From Planctomycetales bacterium 71-10 (GTDB lineage Bacteria > Planctomycetota > Planctomycetia > Isosphaerales > Isosphaeraceae): a stretch of DNA of 64,000 nucleotides. Both the position numbers and the translations under genes were made by a program. The notes below the pieces were generated by a model. That model was not told where the DNA came from and did no database searches. It saw nothing but the letters and a program-made list of their open reading frames with translations. The stretch is from assembly GCA_001898385.1 (NCBI GenBank), contig MKTT01000079.1, forward strand, positions 41,909 to 105,908, in the 5' to 3' direction. Each line of letters opens with the position of its first letter. Position 1 is the stretch's first letter. Shown here piece after piece: positions 44,302 through 52,299 of this stretch.

Positions 44302-45102
44302 TCAGGCGTAACGCCGCGTCGACCCCATCAGGTCCAGCGCCTGGGCGCACGGGTACGGCGGGACGGCGACGAGCCGGCATCGGATGCCGTCGGCCCTCGC
44401 CGCTTCCACGACCGAGGCCACCTCGCGCAGCGCCTCGGCCAGCTCGGGGTCGGGATCGGCGTGGAACGAGTCGGCCAGCGGGGCGAGCCGATCGAGCGGG
44501 CCGTCCGCCTCGGGAGGGCCGTCGAACGCGGCGTCGAACGGGGGCAGGGACTCCAGCATGGCGGCGATGAGGGGCTCGCCGAACAGGGCGACGGCCCGGC
44601 GGTCGACGTCCTCCGATCGCCGCATCAGGAGGAGGCCCGTCTCGTAGCGGACGCCCCGGCCCGCCCGTCGTTCCAGCAAGAGTTCGACGGCGTGATCGAA
44701 GGCGACCTCCCGCGGGGCACCCAGGGCGTAAGCGGTCGAGAAGACCGGGACCACCCCCAGCGTCACGGCGGCCACCGCTGCGGCGGCCGACCCCGGGGCG
44801 GCTTTCAGCGCCGACGTCGTCGCCGCGGCCAGGCCCCCGACGACGAGCGCCGGCCGGGTCGCGTCCCGGAACGCTTCGGCCACGAGCCGCCAGTGGAACG
44901 CGCCGTAGGCGCAGGGGTGGGCCACGCCGCGCCGGGTCCGGATCGACAGGACGGCGGCGAGGGCGAACAGGGAGATCCCGACGATCGGCCCCAGAAATAC
45001 GAGGGGGAGCGTCGATGCAGGGACCACCGCGGCCCAGGTCGCGCAGGCCCGGGTCGCGCGGCGGTGCTCGGCGCGGATCGCTCCTTGACGAGGGGCCGAC
45101 AT
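44302..45102 (-). CDS. Hypothetical membrane protein (four-helix N terminus, soluble C terminus)
   Basis: 266 residues. Four hydrophobic segments are visible in residues ~18-135 (for example LPLVFLGPIVGISLFALAAVLS and AAVAAVTLGVVPVFSTAYALG). The remaining ~130 residues are soluble and acidic with no motif I recognise. It begins 3 bases after the stop of the zinc-ribbon gene (start 45102, previous stop at 45106), so the two form an operon and likely work together at the membrane. It converges with the acetyltransferase gene, with 16 bases between the stops. Confidence 0.75.
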   Translation of the reverse strand: MSAPRQGAIRAEHRRATRACATWAAVVPASTLPLVFLGPIVGISLFALAAVLSIRTRRGVAHPCAYGAFHWRLVAEAFRDATRPALVVGGLAAATTSALKAAPGSAAAAVAAVTLGVVPVFSTAYALGAPREVAFDHAVELLLERRAGRGVRYETGLLLMRRSEDVDRRAVALFGEPLIAAMLESLPPFDAAFDGPPEADGPLDRLAPLADSFHADPDPELAEALREVASVVEAARADGIRCRLVAVPPYPCAQALDLMGSTRRYA

Positions 45103-45105
45103 GGG

Positions 45106-46131
45106 TCAGAATGGCAGCGACCGCCGGATGAAGTACTTCTTGACCGGGGGCGAGTTCAAGTACGCGGCGAACAGGGCGTAGCCGACCAGGAACGCCACCC
45201 CGAGCTGGATCCGCTGCTGATCCAGGCGGTCGACGAGCGGCTTGTACTCGTAGTCGGACAGCTCGCCGGCGTCGGGATCCTCGGCCGCGGAGGTGTTGCG
45301 CACGACCACGTCGGCCGAGTCGGCGAAGTTGGCTTCGAAGATCGGCAGGCCGATCAGGGCGATGACGTTGACGATCGCCCCCAGGGTCAGGGCCAGGATC
45401 AGCACCTTGACGGACTTGCCGCGGAGGAACTGGACGGCCCCGTACACGCCGTAGCCGGCGACCACGCCCAGCATGAGCCAGCCGTAGCGGTAGACGCCGT
45501 CCTCGACCCGGGCCGACTGCACCAGCGACAGGATCGCCAGCACGCCCCCCGCCAGGCCGCAGAACATCCCGGGGATGGCGATGTGCAGGGGGATGCCGGT
45601 CGGCCGGGGCGGCGGGGGCGGGGTGAGGTCGTCGTCCAGGCCGACCATCATGCCCGAGTCCTGGTCGGTCCCGCAGCTCTGGCAGATGGACATCCCCTGG
45701 GGGACGACGCCGCCGCACCGCGAGCAGCGGCGGGCGTGCATGCGGGCCTCGGCCCCGGTGGGCTTGCGCTTGCGCCGGGGCTCGTCCCGGAACAGGGCGC
45801 CGGCGTCGCTGACGACGGCCGGCGCGCCGCCGACGCTCTTCTCCGCGTCGGAGGCCAGCAGCGGCAGGTCGAACGCCTCGCGCAGGTCCCCCTCGGCGCG
45901 GGGCGACGGCAGGTCGTCCAGGTTCGGGATGGCGGCCTTGGGGATCTCGTAGTAGGTGGAGGCGTTGGCGGCGTCCAGCTCGCCGGGACGTGTGGACGCC
46001 GAGTTCGCGTCCTTCTCCGTGACGGTGAAGCGGTGCGCGCACTTGGGGCACTTCAGCTTCTTCCCCGCCGGCACCTGGTCCGGGAGGTTCAGCATGGCCT
46101 GGCATTGTTCGCAACGGATGGTGCGCGGCAT
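45106..46131 (-). CDS. Zinc-ribbon membrane protein
   Basis: 341 residues. The N terminus holds a zinc ribbon: C7-x2-C10 and C28-x2-C31 (CPKCAHRFTV), of the MJ0042 type. A second pair CSRCGG / CQSCG follows at ~145-165 after an acidic linker. Then come four hydrophobic segments (for example IPGMFCGLAGGVLAILSLV, VKVLILALTLGAIVNVIALIG). It resembles the abundant planctomycete proteins that put a zinc ribbon on a small membrane domain; function unknown. The next gene starts 3 bases downstream. A possible -10 (TAGAAT at 46242-46237, minus) is about 105 bp upstream. Confidence 0.82.
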   Translation of the reverse strand: MPRTIRCEQCQAMLNLPDQVPAGKKLKCPKCAHRFTVTEKDANSASTRPGELDAANASTYYEIPKAAIPNLDDLPSPRAEGDLREAFDLPLLASDAEKSVGGAPAVVSDAGALFRDEPRRKRKPTGAEARMHARRCSRCGGVVPQGMSICQSCGTDQDSGMMVGLDDDLTPPPPPRPTGIPLHIAIPGMFCGLAGGVLAILSLVQSARVEDGVYRYGWLMLGVVAGYGVYGAVQFLRGKSVKVLILALTLGAIVNVIALIGLPIFEANFADSADVVVRNTSAAEDPDAGELSDYEYKPLVDRLDQQRIQLGVAFLVGYALFAAYLNSPPVKKYFIRRSLPF

Positions 46132-46321
46132 GTTCCCGTCGCCTGTCCTTGGTCCGCCTCGCCCCGCCTTCGGCCGTCGCCGTGGCGACGGGGAGCGGGC
46201 GCACGGGGCCCCTCCGACGTCCGACCGACCTGGTCGATTCTAACCTATTCCACGCCCGGCCGCGAAGGAACTTAGGGTGAAGTGTGGATGAATCCGATCC
46301 CCGCCGCCGCCCGCCGCCTTC

Positions 46322-46825
46322 CTACGCCTCCGGATCCTTCGTAGTTCGCCCGGGAAGGGCGTCGCGCCCGGGTGATTCGAAAGCCCGGCGCACCGCCTCG
46401 TGGCGGTGGTCGAACAGCTTCGCGAGCCTGGATCCCAGCAGCGGGCCGCCGACGAGGGCCCCGATCAGGCCGAGCGGCGGTGCGTAGTCGACGACGTCCC
46501 GCAGGATCGTGCCGCCCCGGCCGTCGTCGTCGAACTCGTGGCGGTGGGTCCACGAGGCGAACGGCCCCCGGACCTGGCGGTCGACGAACAGCCGGCCGGG
46601 GACGTATTCGACATGCTCGACGACCCACTCCACCGGCACGGGTCCGATCCGCGCCCGCAGCACGACGCGCGTGCCCACCTCCAGCGAACGCGGCGGCAGC
46701 ACCACCTCGACGTCCTCCCCGGGGGGGATCAGGCGTTCGAAGGCGTCGGGCCGCTCGAAGAAGCGGAAGACCTCCGCCGGTGGGGCCGCGATCCGGGATT
46801 CCTTCACGAAGCGTCGCATCGTCAT
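46322..46825 (-). CDS. SRPBCC (START/PYR1-like) superfamily protein
   Basis: 167 residues. The pattern is that of the Bet v 1-like fold: KESRIAAPPAEVFRFFERPDAFERLIPP at the start (hydrophobic strand and helix), WVVEHVEYVPGRLFVDRQVRGPF, then WTHRHEFDDDGRGGTILRDVVDYAPPLG. This matches the cell-division-inhibitor/SRPBCC family in which such proteins bind hydrophobic ligands. There are two possible ATGs (46825 and 46819). It stands alone upstream (minus) of the zinc-ribbon gene. The 190-bp gap between them holds no gene. Confidence 0.82.
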   Translation of the reverse strand: MTMRRFVKESRIAAPPAEVFRFFERPDAFERLIPPGEDVEVVLPPRSLEVGTRVVLRARIGPVPVEWVVEHVEYVPGRLFVDRQVRGPFASWTHRHEFDDDGRGGTILRDVVDYAPPLGLIGALVGGPLLGSRLAKLFDHRHEAVRRAFESPGRDALPGRTTKDPEA

Positions 46826-47215
46826 CGAATCCTCCGAAGCCCTATCGAAATTCTCCGAAGCCTACGCCAGCCCATCGGCCGGTCAGATTAGGGAAGAATT
46901 GAGGATCTGTAAATATGGTCGAAGGGTCCGGCGGTTGCGGGTCGCGGCGGGGATCACGCGAGCGTCGGGGCGCGTCCCGGCCGCGGCTCGGGCCGGTCGT
47001 GCGCTATACTGGCGTGGGCTTCGGGCCCCGATCCCCGCGACGACGGCGGAACCTTGACGGGGCGCTTCGGGCAGGAGTAGCCTTGAGGTCGAACCGTCGG
47101 CCGGGAGCCGCCCAGACGCCTCCCCCTCGCGGGCGCACGTCCCCGCGCCCCCGCCCCGAACGCTCATCGGACGTCCGTCCGGTCCAATCCTTGTATCTGC
47201 TCCGGAGATCCCAGC
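46826..47215. other. 390-bp divergent intergenic region
   Basis: Between the divergently transcribed SRPBCC and Gfo/Idh/MocA genes. It holds a locally AT-richer stretch (46889-46920), a TATACT near 47005-47010 and the promoter candidate at 47054-47083. Frames crossing it have no good protein features. Confidence 0.5.
47054..47083 (+). promoter_or_regulatory. Candidate promoter of the Gfo/Idh/MocA gene
   Basis: TTGACG (47054-47059), 18-bp spacer, TAGCCT (47078-47083), leaving a leader of about 125 nt before the ATG at 47216. An alternative -10 (TATACT at 47005-47010) has no good -35 box. Confidence 0.35.
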
Positions 47216-48727
47216 ATGCAGAGCAAACCCCTGGTGAACCGTCGGACCTTCATGGAGACGGCCGGCGTCGCCGCCGGCGCGGCGGCCGCGGCCGGCACGT
47301 TCGCCCACCCCGCCGTCGGGGCCGTCAAGGGCGCCAACGAGCGGATCAACGTCGCCATCCTCGGCCCCGGGGGTCGCGCCCAGGAGCACATCCGGATCCT
47401 CAACCGGCTGAAGGAGGAGACGAAGCTCGTCGACGTCATCGGCCTCTGCGACGTCTGGGACGGCAACGACGACATCAAGCGCGGGCTCTACCCCTCGGCC
47501 AAGAAGGTCGGCCTCGACCCCGAGGGGAAGGACAAGGACCGCATCACCAAGGATTACCGCAAGATCCTGGAGTGCAAGGACGTCGACGTCGTGCTGGTCG
47601 CCTCGCCCGACCACTGGCACGCCAAGATGTGCGAAGACGCCATGCTCGCGGGCAAGGACGTCTACTGCGAGAAGCCGATGACCCACACCATCGACGAGGC
47701 CCGCAAGCTCGTCGAGACGGTGGGCCGGACCAAGCAGGTCTTCACCGTGGGCGTCCAGTCCACCGCCGACCCCCGCTGGCGCGAAGCCAACAAGATGATC
47801 ACCGAGGGGAAGATCGGCAAGGTCCTCCAGGGCCAGACCTCGTACTACCGCAACAGCAGCGTCGGCCAGTGGCGGTACTACAAGCTGACCAAGGACATGA
47901 GCCCCAAGACGGTCGACTGGAAGATGTTCCTGGGGACCGAGTTCGGCCTCGCCCCGGACATGCCCTTCGACCGCGCCAAGTACGCCCAGTGGCGCTGCTA
48001 CTGGGAGTTCGGCGGCGGCATGTACACCGACCTGTTCGTCCACCAGCTCACCCACCTGATCCTGGCGATGGGCGTCCGCCTGCCGCGCCGGGTCGTCGGC
48101 GCCGGCGGCCTCTACATCGAGTATGACGGCCGCGACGTCCCCGACGTCGCCACCGTCGTCGCCGACTACGACGAGGGCTGCCAGGTCCTCATCTCGGCCA
48201 CCATGGCCAACGACGTGCAGCTCCCCGAGGTGATCCGCGGCCACACCGCCACCATCAACTTCGACCGCAACCCCGCCGGCGGCTACTCGGTCACCCAGCA
48301 GAAGTTGGAAGGCCGCCCGGCCCCTCCGGGCGCCAACATGGGCGAGGGGGGCGACAAGTTCAACCCCGAGCAGCCCAAGGAAGACACCCGCGCCCTGTGG
48401 GAGCACTTCCTGGAGTGCACCCGGTCCCGCAACCCCGAGACCCTCTGCCCCGTCGAGCTGGGCTACGCCGCGATCGCCACGGTCAACCTGGGCGTCAAGT
48501 CGTACCGCGAGGGCAAGGCCTTCTACATCAACAAGGAAGACGGCGCGGTCGTCGACGCCGACTCCGCCTGGGCCGCCCGCTGGGAGGAGCGCAGCAAGCT
48601 CCGCGGCAAGCCCAGCCACGTCAACGGCTGGACCGCCGGCGACACCGGCTCGCTCCTGGAGCCCCCGGCCTACCAGAAGCTCGAAGGCGCTTGGATCAAC
48701 GGCGTCGACCCGGCCGCCGACGCCTGA
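47216..48727 (+). CDS. Tat-exported Gfo/Idh/MocA-family oxidoreductase
   Basis: 503 residues with a twin-arginine leader (NRRTFMETAG, then Ala/Gly-rich) and the family's Rossmann core: VAILGPGGRAQEHIRIL, then the motif VLVASPDHWHAKMCEDAMLAGKDVYCEKPMTHTIDEARKL in which E-K-P binds the nicotinamide ring. The C-terminal part is the usual substrate-binding alpha/beta domain (for example GGGMYTDLFVHQLTHLI). It would oxidise or reduce a sugar or inositol outside the cytoplasm; the substrate is unknown. A strong 15-bp hairpin at 48755-48787 follows the stop. Confidence 0.93.
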   Translation: MQSKPLVNRRTFMETAGVAAGAAAAAGTFAHPAVGAVKGANERINVAILGPGGRAQEHIRILNRLKEETKLVDVIGLCDVWDGNDDIKRGLYPSAKKVGLDPEGKDKDRITKDYRKILECKDVDVVLVASPDHWHAKMCEDAMLAGKDVYCEKPMTHTIDEARKLVETVGRTKQVFTVGVQSTADPRWREANKMITEGKIGKVLQGQTSYYRNSSVGQWRYYKLTKDMSPKTVDWKMFLGTEFGLAPDMPFDRAKYAQWRCYWEFGGGMYTDLFVHQLTHLILAMGVRLPRRVVGAGGLYIEYDGRDVPDVATVVADYDEGCQVLISATMANDVQLPEVIRGHTATINFDRNPAGGYSVTQQKLEGRPAPPGANMGEGGDKFNPEQPKEDTRALWEHFLECTRSRNPETLCPVELGYAAIATVNLGVKSYREGKAFYINKEDGAVVDADSAWAARWEERSKLRGKPSHVNGWTAGDTGSLLEPPAYQKLEGAWINGVDPAADA

Positions 48728-48754
48728 TCCCGGACCTGCCGACGTGAAGTCACC

Positions 48755-48787
48755 CCGACGCCCCGCGGCCCCGCCGCGGGGCGTCGG
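48755..48787 (+). terminator. 15-bp hairpin after the Gfo/Idh/MocA gene
   Basis: Stem arms 48755-48769 and 48773-48787 (core ccgacgccccgcggc / gccgcggggcgtcgg) match perfectly over 15 bp with a 3-base loop. It lies 28 bp past the stop codon. No T tract follows. Confidence 0.65.
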
Positions 48788-48867
48788 TCGTCGACGCCCG
48801 CCTGCGCCTGGCGCAGGTGGAGGCCGCCGGGGCCATGGCGAAGCTCAAGGCCCGGCTGGCGGAGTGA
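48787..48867 (+). pseudogene. Short coiled-coil remnant, possibly of an Uma2-type gene
   Basis: A frame of 26 codons ending in TGA encodes an Ala/Arg/Leu-rich helical tail (RLRLAQVEAAGAMAKLKARLAE). The composition resembles the C-terminal coiled coil of the Uma2 protein at 50025-50873. It starts within the hairpin, without start codon or RBS, so it is a remnant at most. Confidence 0.3.
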
Positions 48868-48877
48868 TGCGGGCGGG

Positions 48878-50002
48878 TCACGGCTCGTCCGTGGAGTAGA
48901 ACAGCAGGTTGACGATCCGCCATCGGCCGCGGTCGAGCATCAGCGTGAAGTGGTCGTAGCCCTTCTCGACGCGCGAGCCGGCGGTGAGCTTCCAGTGGAC
49001 CACCGCGCGGGCGAGTTGCTGTTCGAAGCGGACCTCGATCGACTCCGGGACCTCGACCATCGGCTCGGGCGACCGGCGGTGGGCGTCGCGCTGGCCGGCG
49101 ACGAACTTGCCGCGGGGGATCGAGACGAGCTGACCCCGGGCGTCGACGTGCTGGATCACGGCGTCGGACATGAAGCAGTCGTCGTAGGCGTCCATGTCGC
49201 GGTCGGACCAAACCTTGAAGTAGCGCTCGACCAGGGCCCGCACCTCCTTTTCGCGCGCCGAGGCCGGCGCGGCCTGCCGGTAGGCGGTCGGCTCGACCGT
49301 CACCTTGGCCTCCTTCTTGTCGGGGCCTCCCCAGGCGTCCAGAAGGTCGAGGACGTACCGCTGGACGGCCGCGGCGGCGACGGGCCGGCCATCGACCATT
49401 CCGCCTAGCGGCGGGACGTGGCTGAAGACGACCGTCCCGCGCAGCTTCTCCCGATTCTTCAGGATCTCCAGGCTGTAGAGCGTCTCCTCGCAGAGATAGC
49501 GCCCGGCGTTCTCCGAGCGGCGGACGGTGTGGCCCTTCGCGGCCAGGGCGCGGACCATACGGTCGACCTCGGCCGTGGCGCGGAGGACGTCGGGGCCGTC
49601 GGCCGTGACCGTGGGCGAGCCGGGCGTGCGGCCGTCGTTGTCCTGGATCGGCTCGCGCCGGTTGTGGGCGACGGCCTCGATCGTGTACGACCCGGGCATC
49701 CCCTGGCCGAACGAGAAGACGGCGACCGGCTTCAGCTCGGCCGCGAGGGCTTCCAGCCGCTTGAGGGGCTCGCCCCAGACGACCGGGAGTTCGCGAGCGA
49801 CGATCTTGCACCCTCGCCATTCGCGACCGTTGAGGTCCTTGATCCCCTCCCACGACGGGTTGGCCGGCCGATCAGGGCCGAACGGTTCGAAGCCCGTCAG
49901 CAGGATCACCGGGGGCTCGGCCGCGACGGCCGACCGGCCGACGACCGCCAGGGCGACGAGCAGCGCGGTCGACGCCGCGCGGAGGAGGAACGGGAGGCTC
50001 AA
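48878..50002 (-). CDS. Secreted pyroglutamyl-peptidase I (C15) fused to an NTF2/SnoaL-like domain
   Basis: 374 residues. Residues 1-27 form a signal peptide (LVALAVVGRSAVAAE). Residues ~30-235 match pyroglutamyl-peptidase I: TGFEPFGPDRPANPSW, GQ..YTIEAVAHN with catalytic Glu109, SENAGRYLCEETLY with nucleophile Cys171, and FSHVPPLG with His195. Residues ~250-374 are an NTF2-like domain (EKEVRALVERYFKVWSDRDMDAYDDCFMSDAVIQHVD..). Pcp enzymes are normally cytoplasmic and single-domain. The start is TTG at 50002 with GGAG 7 nt upstream (see regulatory entry). It ends convergent with the Gfo/Idh/MocA gene and follows the Uma2 gene on the same strand, 22 bp apart. Confidence 0.87.
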   Translation of the reverse strand: MSLPFLLRAASTALLVALAVVGRSAVAAEPPVILLTGFEPFGPDRPANPSWEGIKDLNGREWRGCKIVARELPVVWGEPLKRLEALAAELKPVAVFSFGQGMPGSYTIEAVAHNRREPIQDNDGRTPGSPTVTADGPDVLRATAEVDRMVRALAAKGHTVRRSENAGRYLCEETLYSLEILKNREKLRGTVVFSHVPPLGGMVDGRPVAAAAVQRYVLDLLDAWGGPDKKEAKVTVEPTAYRQAAPASAREKEVRALVERYFKVWSDRDMDAYDDCFMSDAVIQHVDARGQLVSIPRGKFVAGQRDAHRRSPEPMVEVPESIEVRFEQQLARAVVHWKLTAGSRVEKGYDHFTLMLDRGRWRIVNLLFYSTDEP

Positions 50003-50013
50003 GGTCGGGCTCC
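50000..50013 (-). promoter_or_regulatory. TTG start codon and ribosome-binding site of the C15/NTF2 gene
   Basis: The minus-strand start is TTG at 50002-50000, with GGAG at 50013-50010, 7 nt away. This start decides whether the signal peptide is complete; no ATG or GTG lies at a comparable position, and later starts would cut into the hydrophobic leader. Confidence 0.6.
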
Positions 50014-50024
50014 GGGACGAGGGA

Positions 50025-50873
50025 TCAAAGCTGGTCGGGTTCCACGCCCATCTCGCGCAACATCGCCGCGAGCCGCTCCGCCCGCTCGTTCGCCGCGCGG
50101 GCGACCCGATCGGACTGCTCGCGGCGGAGCCTCTCGGCCTCCGCCCGCTCGCGCTCCTCGCAGGCGGCGAGGTCGGCGTCGAGCGCCCGGGCCTCGGCCT
50201 CCTTGCGGCGTCGGCGCTCGATCTCGGCGGCCCGCAGGGCCAGCCTGCGGTCCTTCATGATGTCCTGGACATGCTGGAACGCCTCGCCGTCGGGGCGGCG
50301 GAGGACCAGGGCGTCGTCCTCCGGCGGCGTCTCGAAGGTCACCCCCAGGCGGGGGCTGGTCCAGCCGTCGGTCGTCGCGATCGGCTCCAAACCGCCGGGG
50401 CCGCGGAGCCAGCCGTCGAACCGCCCCGACTCCCCCTCGGGGAAATAGTAGTAGTATTCCTCGACCCCCCGCTCGTCGTAGGTCCTCAGCTTGCGCCTCA
50501 TCACGCCCTCGCGGTTGCTGGGCGAGTGGATCTCGAAGACGACCTGCGGGGCATGGCCTTCCAGCCACTCCTTGTAGGAGTGCCGCGGGGCCTTGGGGCG
50601 GCCGAAGGCGACGAACACGTCCGGCGCGATGCAGCGCCGGGCGTCCGAGCGGTCGAAATACCAGAGGAGGTCGCAGGCGACGAGGACGTCGGGACGATCG
50701 CGGAAGAGGTCGTCCAGCCCCTCGGCGATCGTCACCATCCACTTGTATTGCGTCTGGTTGTCGGCCATCGGTCTGCCGTCGCTGTCCGGGAATCGCGGAT
50801 CGAACGGGTCCCAGAACGGCGGGTCCGCGAGTTCGATCGGCCCCTGGCGCGGCGGGCGCTCGGCGGTGCTCAT
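50025..50873 (-). CDS. Uma2-family putative endonuclease
   Basis: 282 residues. The N-terminal ~175 residues match the Uma2/DUF820 restriction-endonuclease-like fold: DLLWYFDRSDARRCIAPDVFVAFG contains the conserved Pro-Asp (PDVFV), followed by PQVVFEIHSPSNRE with the E-x-x-S pair, and LRTYDERGVEEYYYYFPE. The C-terminal ~80 residues are an Arg/Glu/Ala coiled coil, common in planctomycete and cyanobacterial copies. Such genes occur in dozens of copies per genome, and function is unknown. The ATG is at 50873. It lies 22 bp upstream of the C15/NTF2 gene and may be co-transcribed. Confidence 0.9.
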   Translation of the reverse strand: MSTAERPPRQGPIELADPPFWDPFDPRFPDSDGRPMADNQTQYKWMVTIAEGLDDLFRDRPDVLVACDLLWYFDRSDARRCIAPDVFVAFGRPKAPRHSYKEWLEGHAPQVVFEIHSPSNREGVMRRKLRTYDERGVEEYYYYFPEGESGRFDGWLRGPGGLEPIATTDGWTSPRLGVTFETPPEDDALVLRRPDGEAFQHVQDIMKDRRLALRAAEIERRRRKEAEARALDADLAACEERERAEAERLRREQSDRVARAANERAERLAAMLREMGVEPDQL

Positions 50874-50973
50874 GGCGGCCTCTCCGGCGACGCTTCGGTG
50901 CAGGCGTTCACGTCATTCATACCACGGAGGGCCGATCGGGGCCAGTGCGGTCCGCGACGCCGCCGTTCCCGGC

Positions 50974-51003
50974 TTGACCGGCCCGCGCGGGCTCCCATAC
51001 CAT
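50974..51003 (+). promoter_or_regulatory. Candidate promoter of the spermidine-synthase-like gene
   Basis: TTGACC (50974-50979), 18-bp spacer, TACCAT (50998-51003), giving a leader of about 57 nt before the ATG at 51067. Confidence 0.45.
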
Positions 51004-51066
51004 CGGTCTGCGCCGGGCCGCGGGCCCCGCGGGCGCGGGAGGATCGTCCAGGGCGAGGAGCTTCGC

Positions 51067-51966
51067 ATGCCGTTGGTCCGGTTGATACGCAACGTCCCGC
51101 CCGCGGCGACCGTCGCCGCCGCCCTCGTCGCGGGCCTCGCCCTCGCCTCGCTCGCGCCCCCGGGGGCGGTGCGCGGCGCGCTCCTCCAGGTCCCCGGCCA
51201 ACTCGAGCTGGACCAGGTGTCGAACTACTCCCACGTCAAGGTCACGCGCGACGGCGACACCCGCACCCTCTGGTTCGTCCGCGACAACGGGGAGCACGTC
51301 GTCGAGAGCAAGGTCGACCTGGCCCGTCCCGACGACCTGCGCATCGAGTACACCCGTTTCATGTTCATGAGCTACGCCTTCCGCCCCGAGCCGAAGAAGG
51401 TGCTGATCGTGGGCCTGGGCGGCGGGGCGATGGTCCACTTCCTCAAGATCCACGACCCCAAGGTCAAGGTGGACGTCGTCGAGATCGACCCGCTCATCGT
51501 CAGCGTGGCCGACCGCTTCTTCGACGTGAAGTCGACCGGCAACGTCTCCATCAAGGTGGGCGACGGCATGGCCTACCTAAGGGACTCCGACGCGAAGTAC
51601 GACGTCATCTACATGGACGCCTTCCTCCGCCCCTCCGGCGGGACGGATCAGGTCGGCGTGCCGCTTCACCTGAAGACGCTGGCGTTCTACGAGCAGATCA
51701 AGAAGCGGCTCGAACCCGACGGCGCGGTGGTCTTCAACCTGAATCCCCACCTCTCGGTCGGCCAGGATATCCAGACGATCCGCGAGGCGTTCCCCCACAC
51801 CTACGTCTTCCGCCTCCAGGGCTACGACGGCTACGTCGTCGTGGCGTCGACCGCCGCGGAGGCGATGAGCCCCACCGAGATCAGCGCCGCGGCGACGCGA
51901 CTGGACAAGCGGTTCGAGGCTCCGTTCAAGTTCCGCAGCATGGCCGGACGCCTCGGCCGGCGCTGA
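51067..51966 (+). CDS. Spermidine-synthase-like (SpeE-fold) protein with membrane anchor
   Basis: 299 residues from ATG 51067 (GAGGAG 6 nt upstream). Residues ~12-38 are a hydrophobic anchor or signal segment. The rest is a Rossmann-like methyltransferase fold with the SpeE motifs: VLIVGLGGGAMVHFL, VVEIDPLIVSVAD, and VGDGMAYLRDSDAKYDVIYMDAF. In true spermidine synthases the third motif (D-x-D/F) carries the catalytic Asp; here YMDAFL keeps an Asp. Such membrane-attached copies are widespread in bacteria and have no confirmed role in polyamine synthesis. No speD or other polyamine gene is adjacent. Confidence 0.85.
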   Translation: MPLVRLIRNVPPAATVAAALVAGLALASLAPPGAVRGALLQVPGQLELDQVSNYSHVKVTRDGDTRTLWFVRDNGEHVVESKVDLARPDDLRIEYTRFMFMSYAFRPEPKKVLIVGLGGGAMVHFLKIHDPKVKVDVVEIDPLIVSVADRFFDVKSTGNVSIKVGDGMAYLRDSDAKYDVIYMDAFLRPSGGTDQVGVPLHLKTLAFYEQIKKRLEPDGAVVFNLNPHLSVGQDIQTIREAFPHTYVFRLQGYDGYVVVASTAAEAMSPTEISAAATRLDKRFEAPFKFRSMAGRLGRR

Positions 51967-52299
51967 AGGAGCCCGAGGGTGTGACGATCGAATACGAGGA
52001 TGAGACGCTCGCCGCGCCCCCATGGGAAACCTCGTTCCCACGACCGAGGGCGCGGAGGCCGAAGCCGCCCCGATCGTCGCTATCAAATATGAAGGCGGAT
52101 GAGGCGGAATCGCCGATCGGCCGGCGGCTGTCGATGGGCGGCATCGATTTTGCAGGTTTTGAATCGCCTTGGATGTCTCCGCGCAGGGCTCTGTATTATT
52201 AAGCGTTTTGAGCGTGGTGATGGCCGGAGACCTCGGACGACGGTCCGGAGGACGATGACGGCCGGCCGCTCGACGGGCTCGATGGGGTAGCTTTTCACG
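51967..52299. other. 333-bp intergenic region upstream of the hybrid kinase
   Basis: No convincing gene. It is locally AT-rich (around 52148-52200) with a TATTAT at 52194-52199, a possible -10 for the kinase gene, about 100 bp before its ATG; the -35 (TTGGAT at 52169-52174) is spaced 19 bp, so the assignment is weak. A hairpin with stem tgggaa/ttccca (about 52021-52040) may end the preceding gene. Confidence 0.45.

Noticed and set aside
51067..51966. Calling the SpeE-like gene spermidine synthase
   Set aside because: The fold motifs fit, but the membrane anchor and lack of any polyamine neighbour make the specific enzyme name unsafe.
52021..52202. Two short open frames (about 26 and 37 codons) upstream of the hybrid kinase
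   Set aside because: No convincing RBS, no recognisable pattern, and they overlap the promoter-like AT-rich region; not distinguishable from chance.
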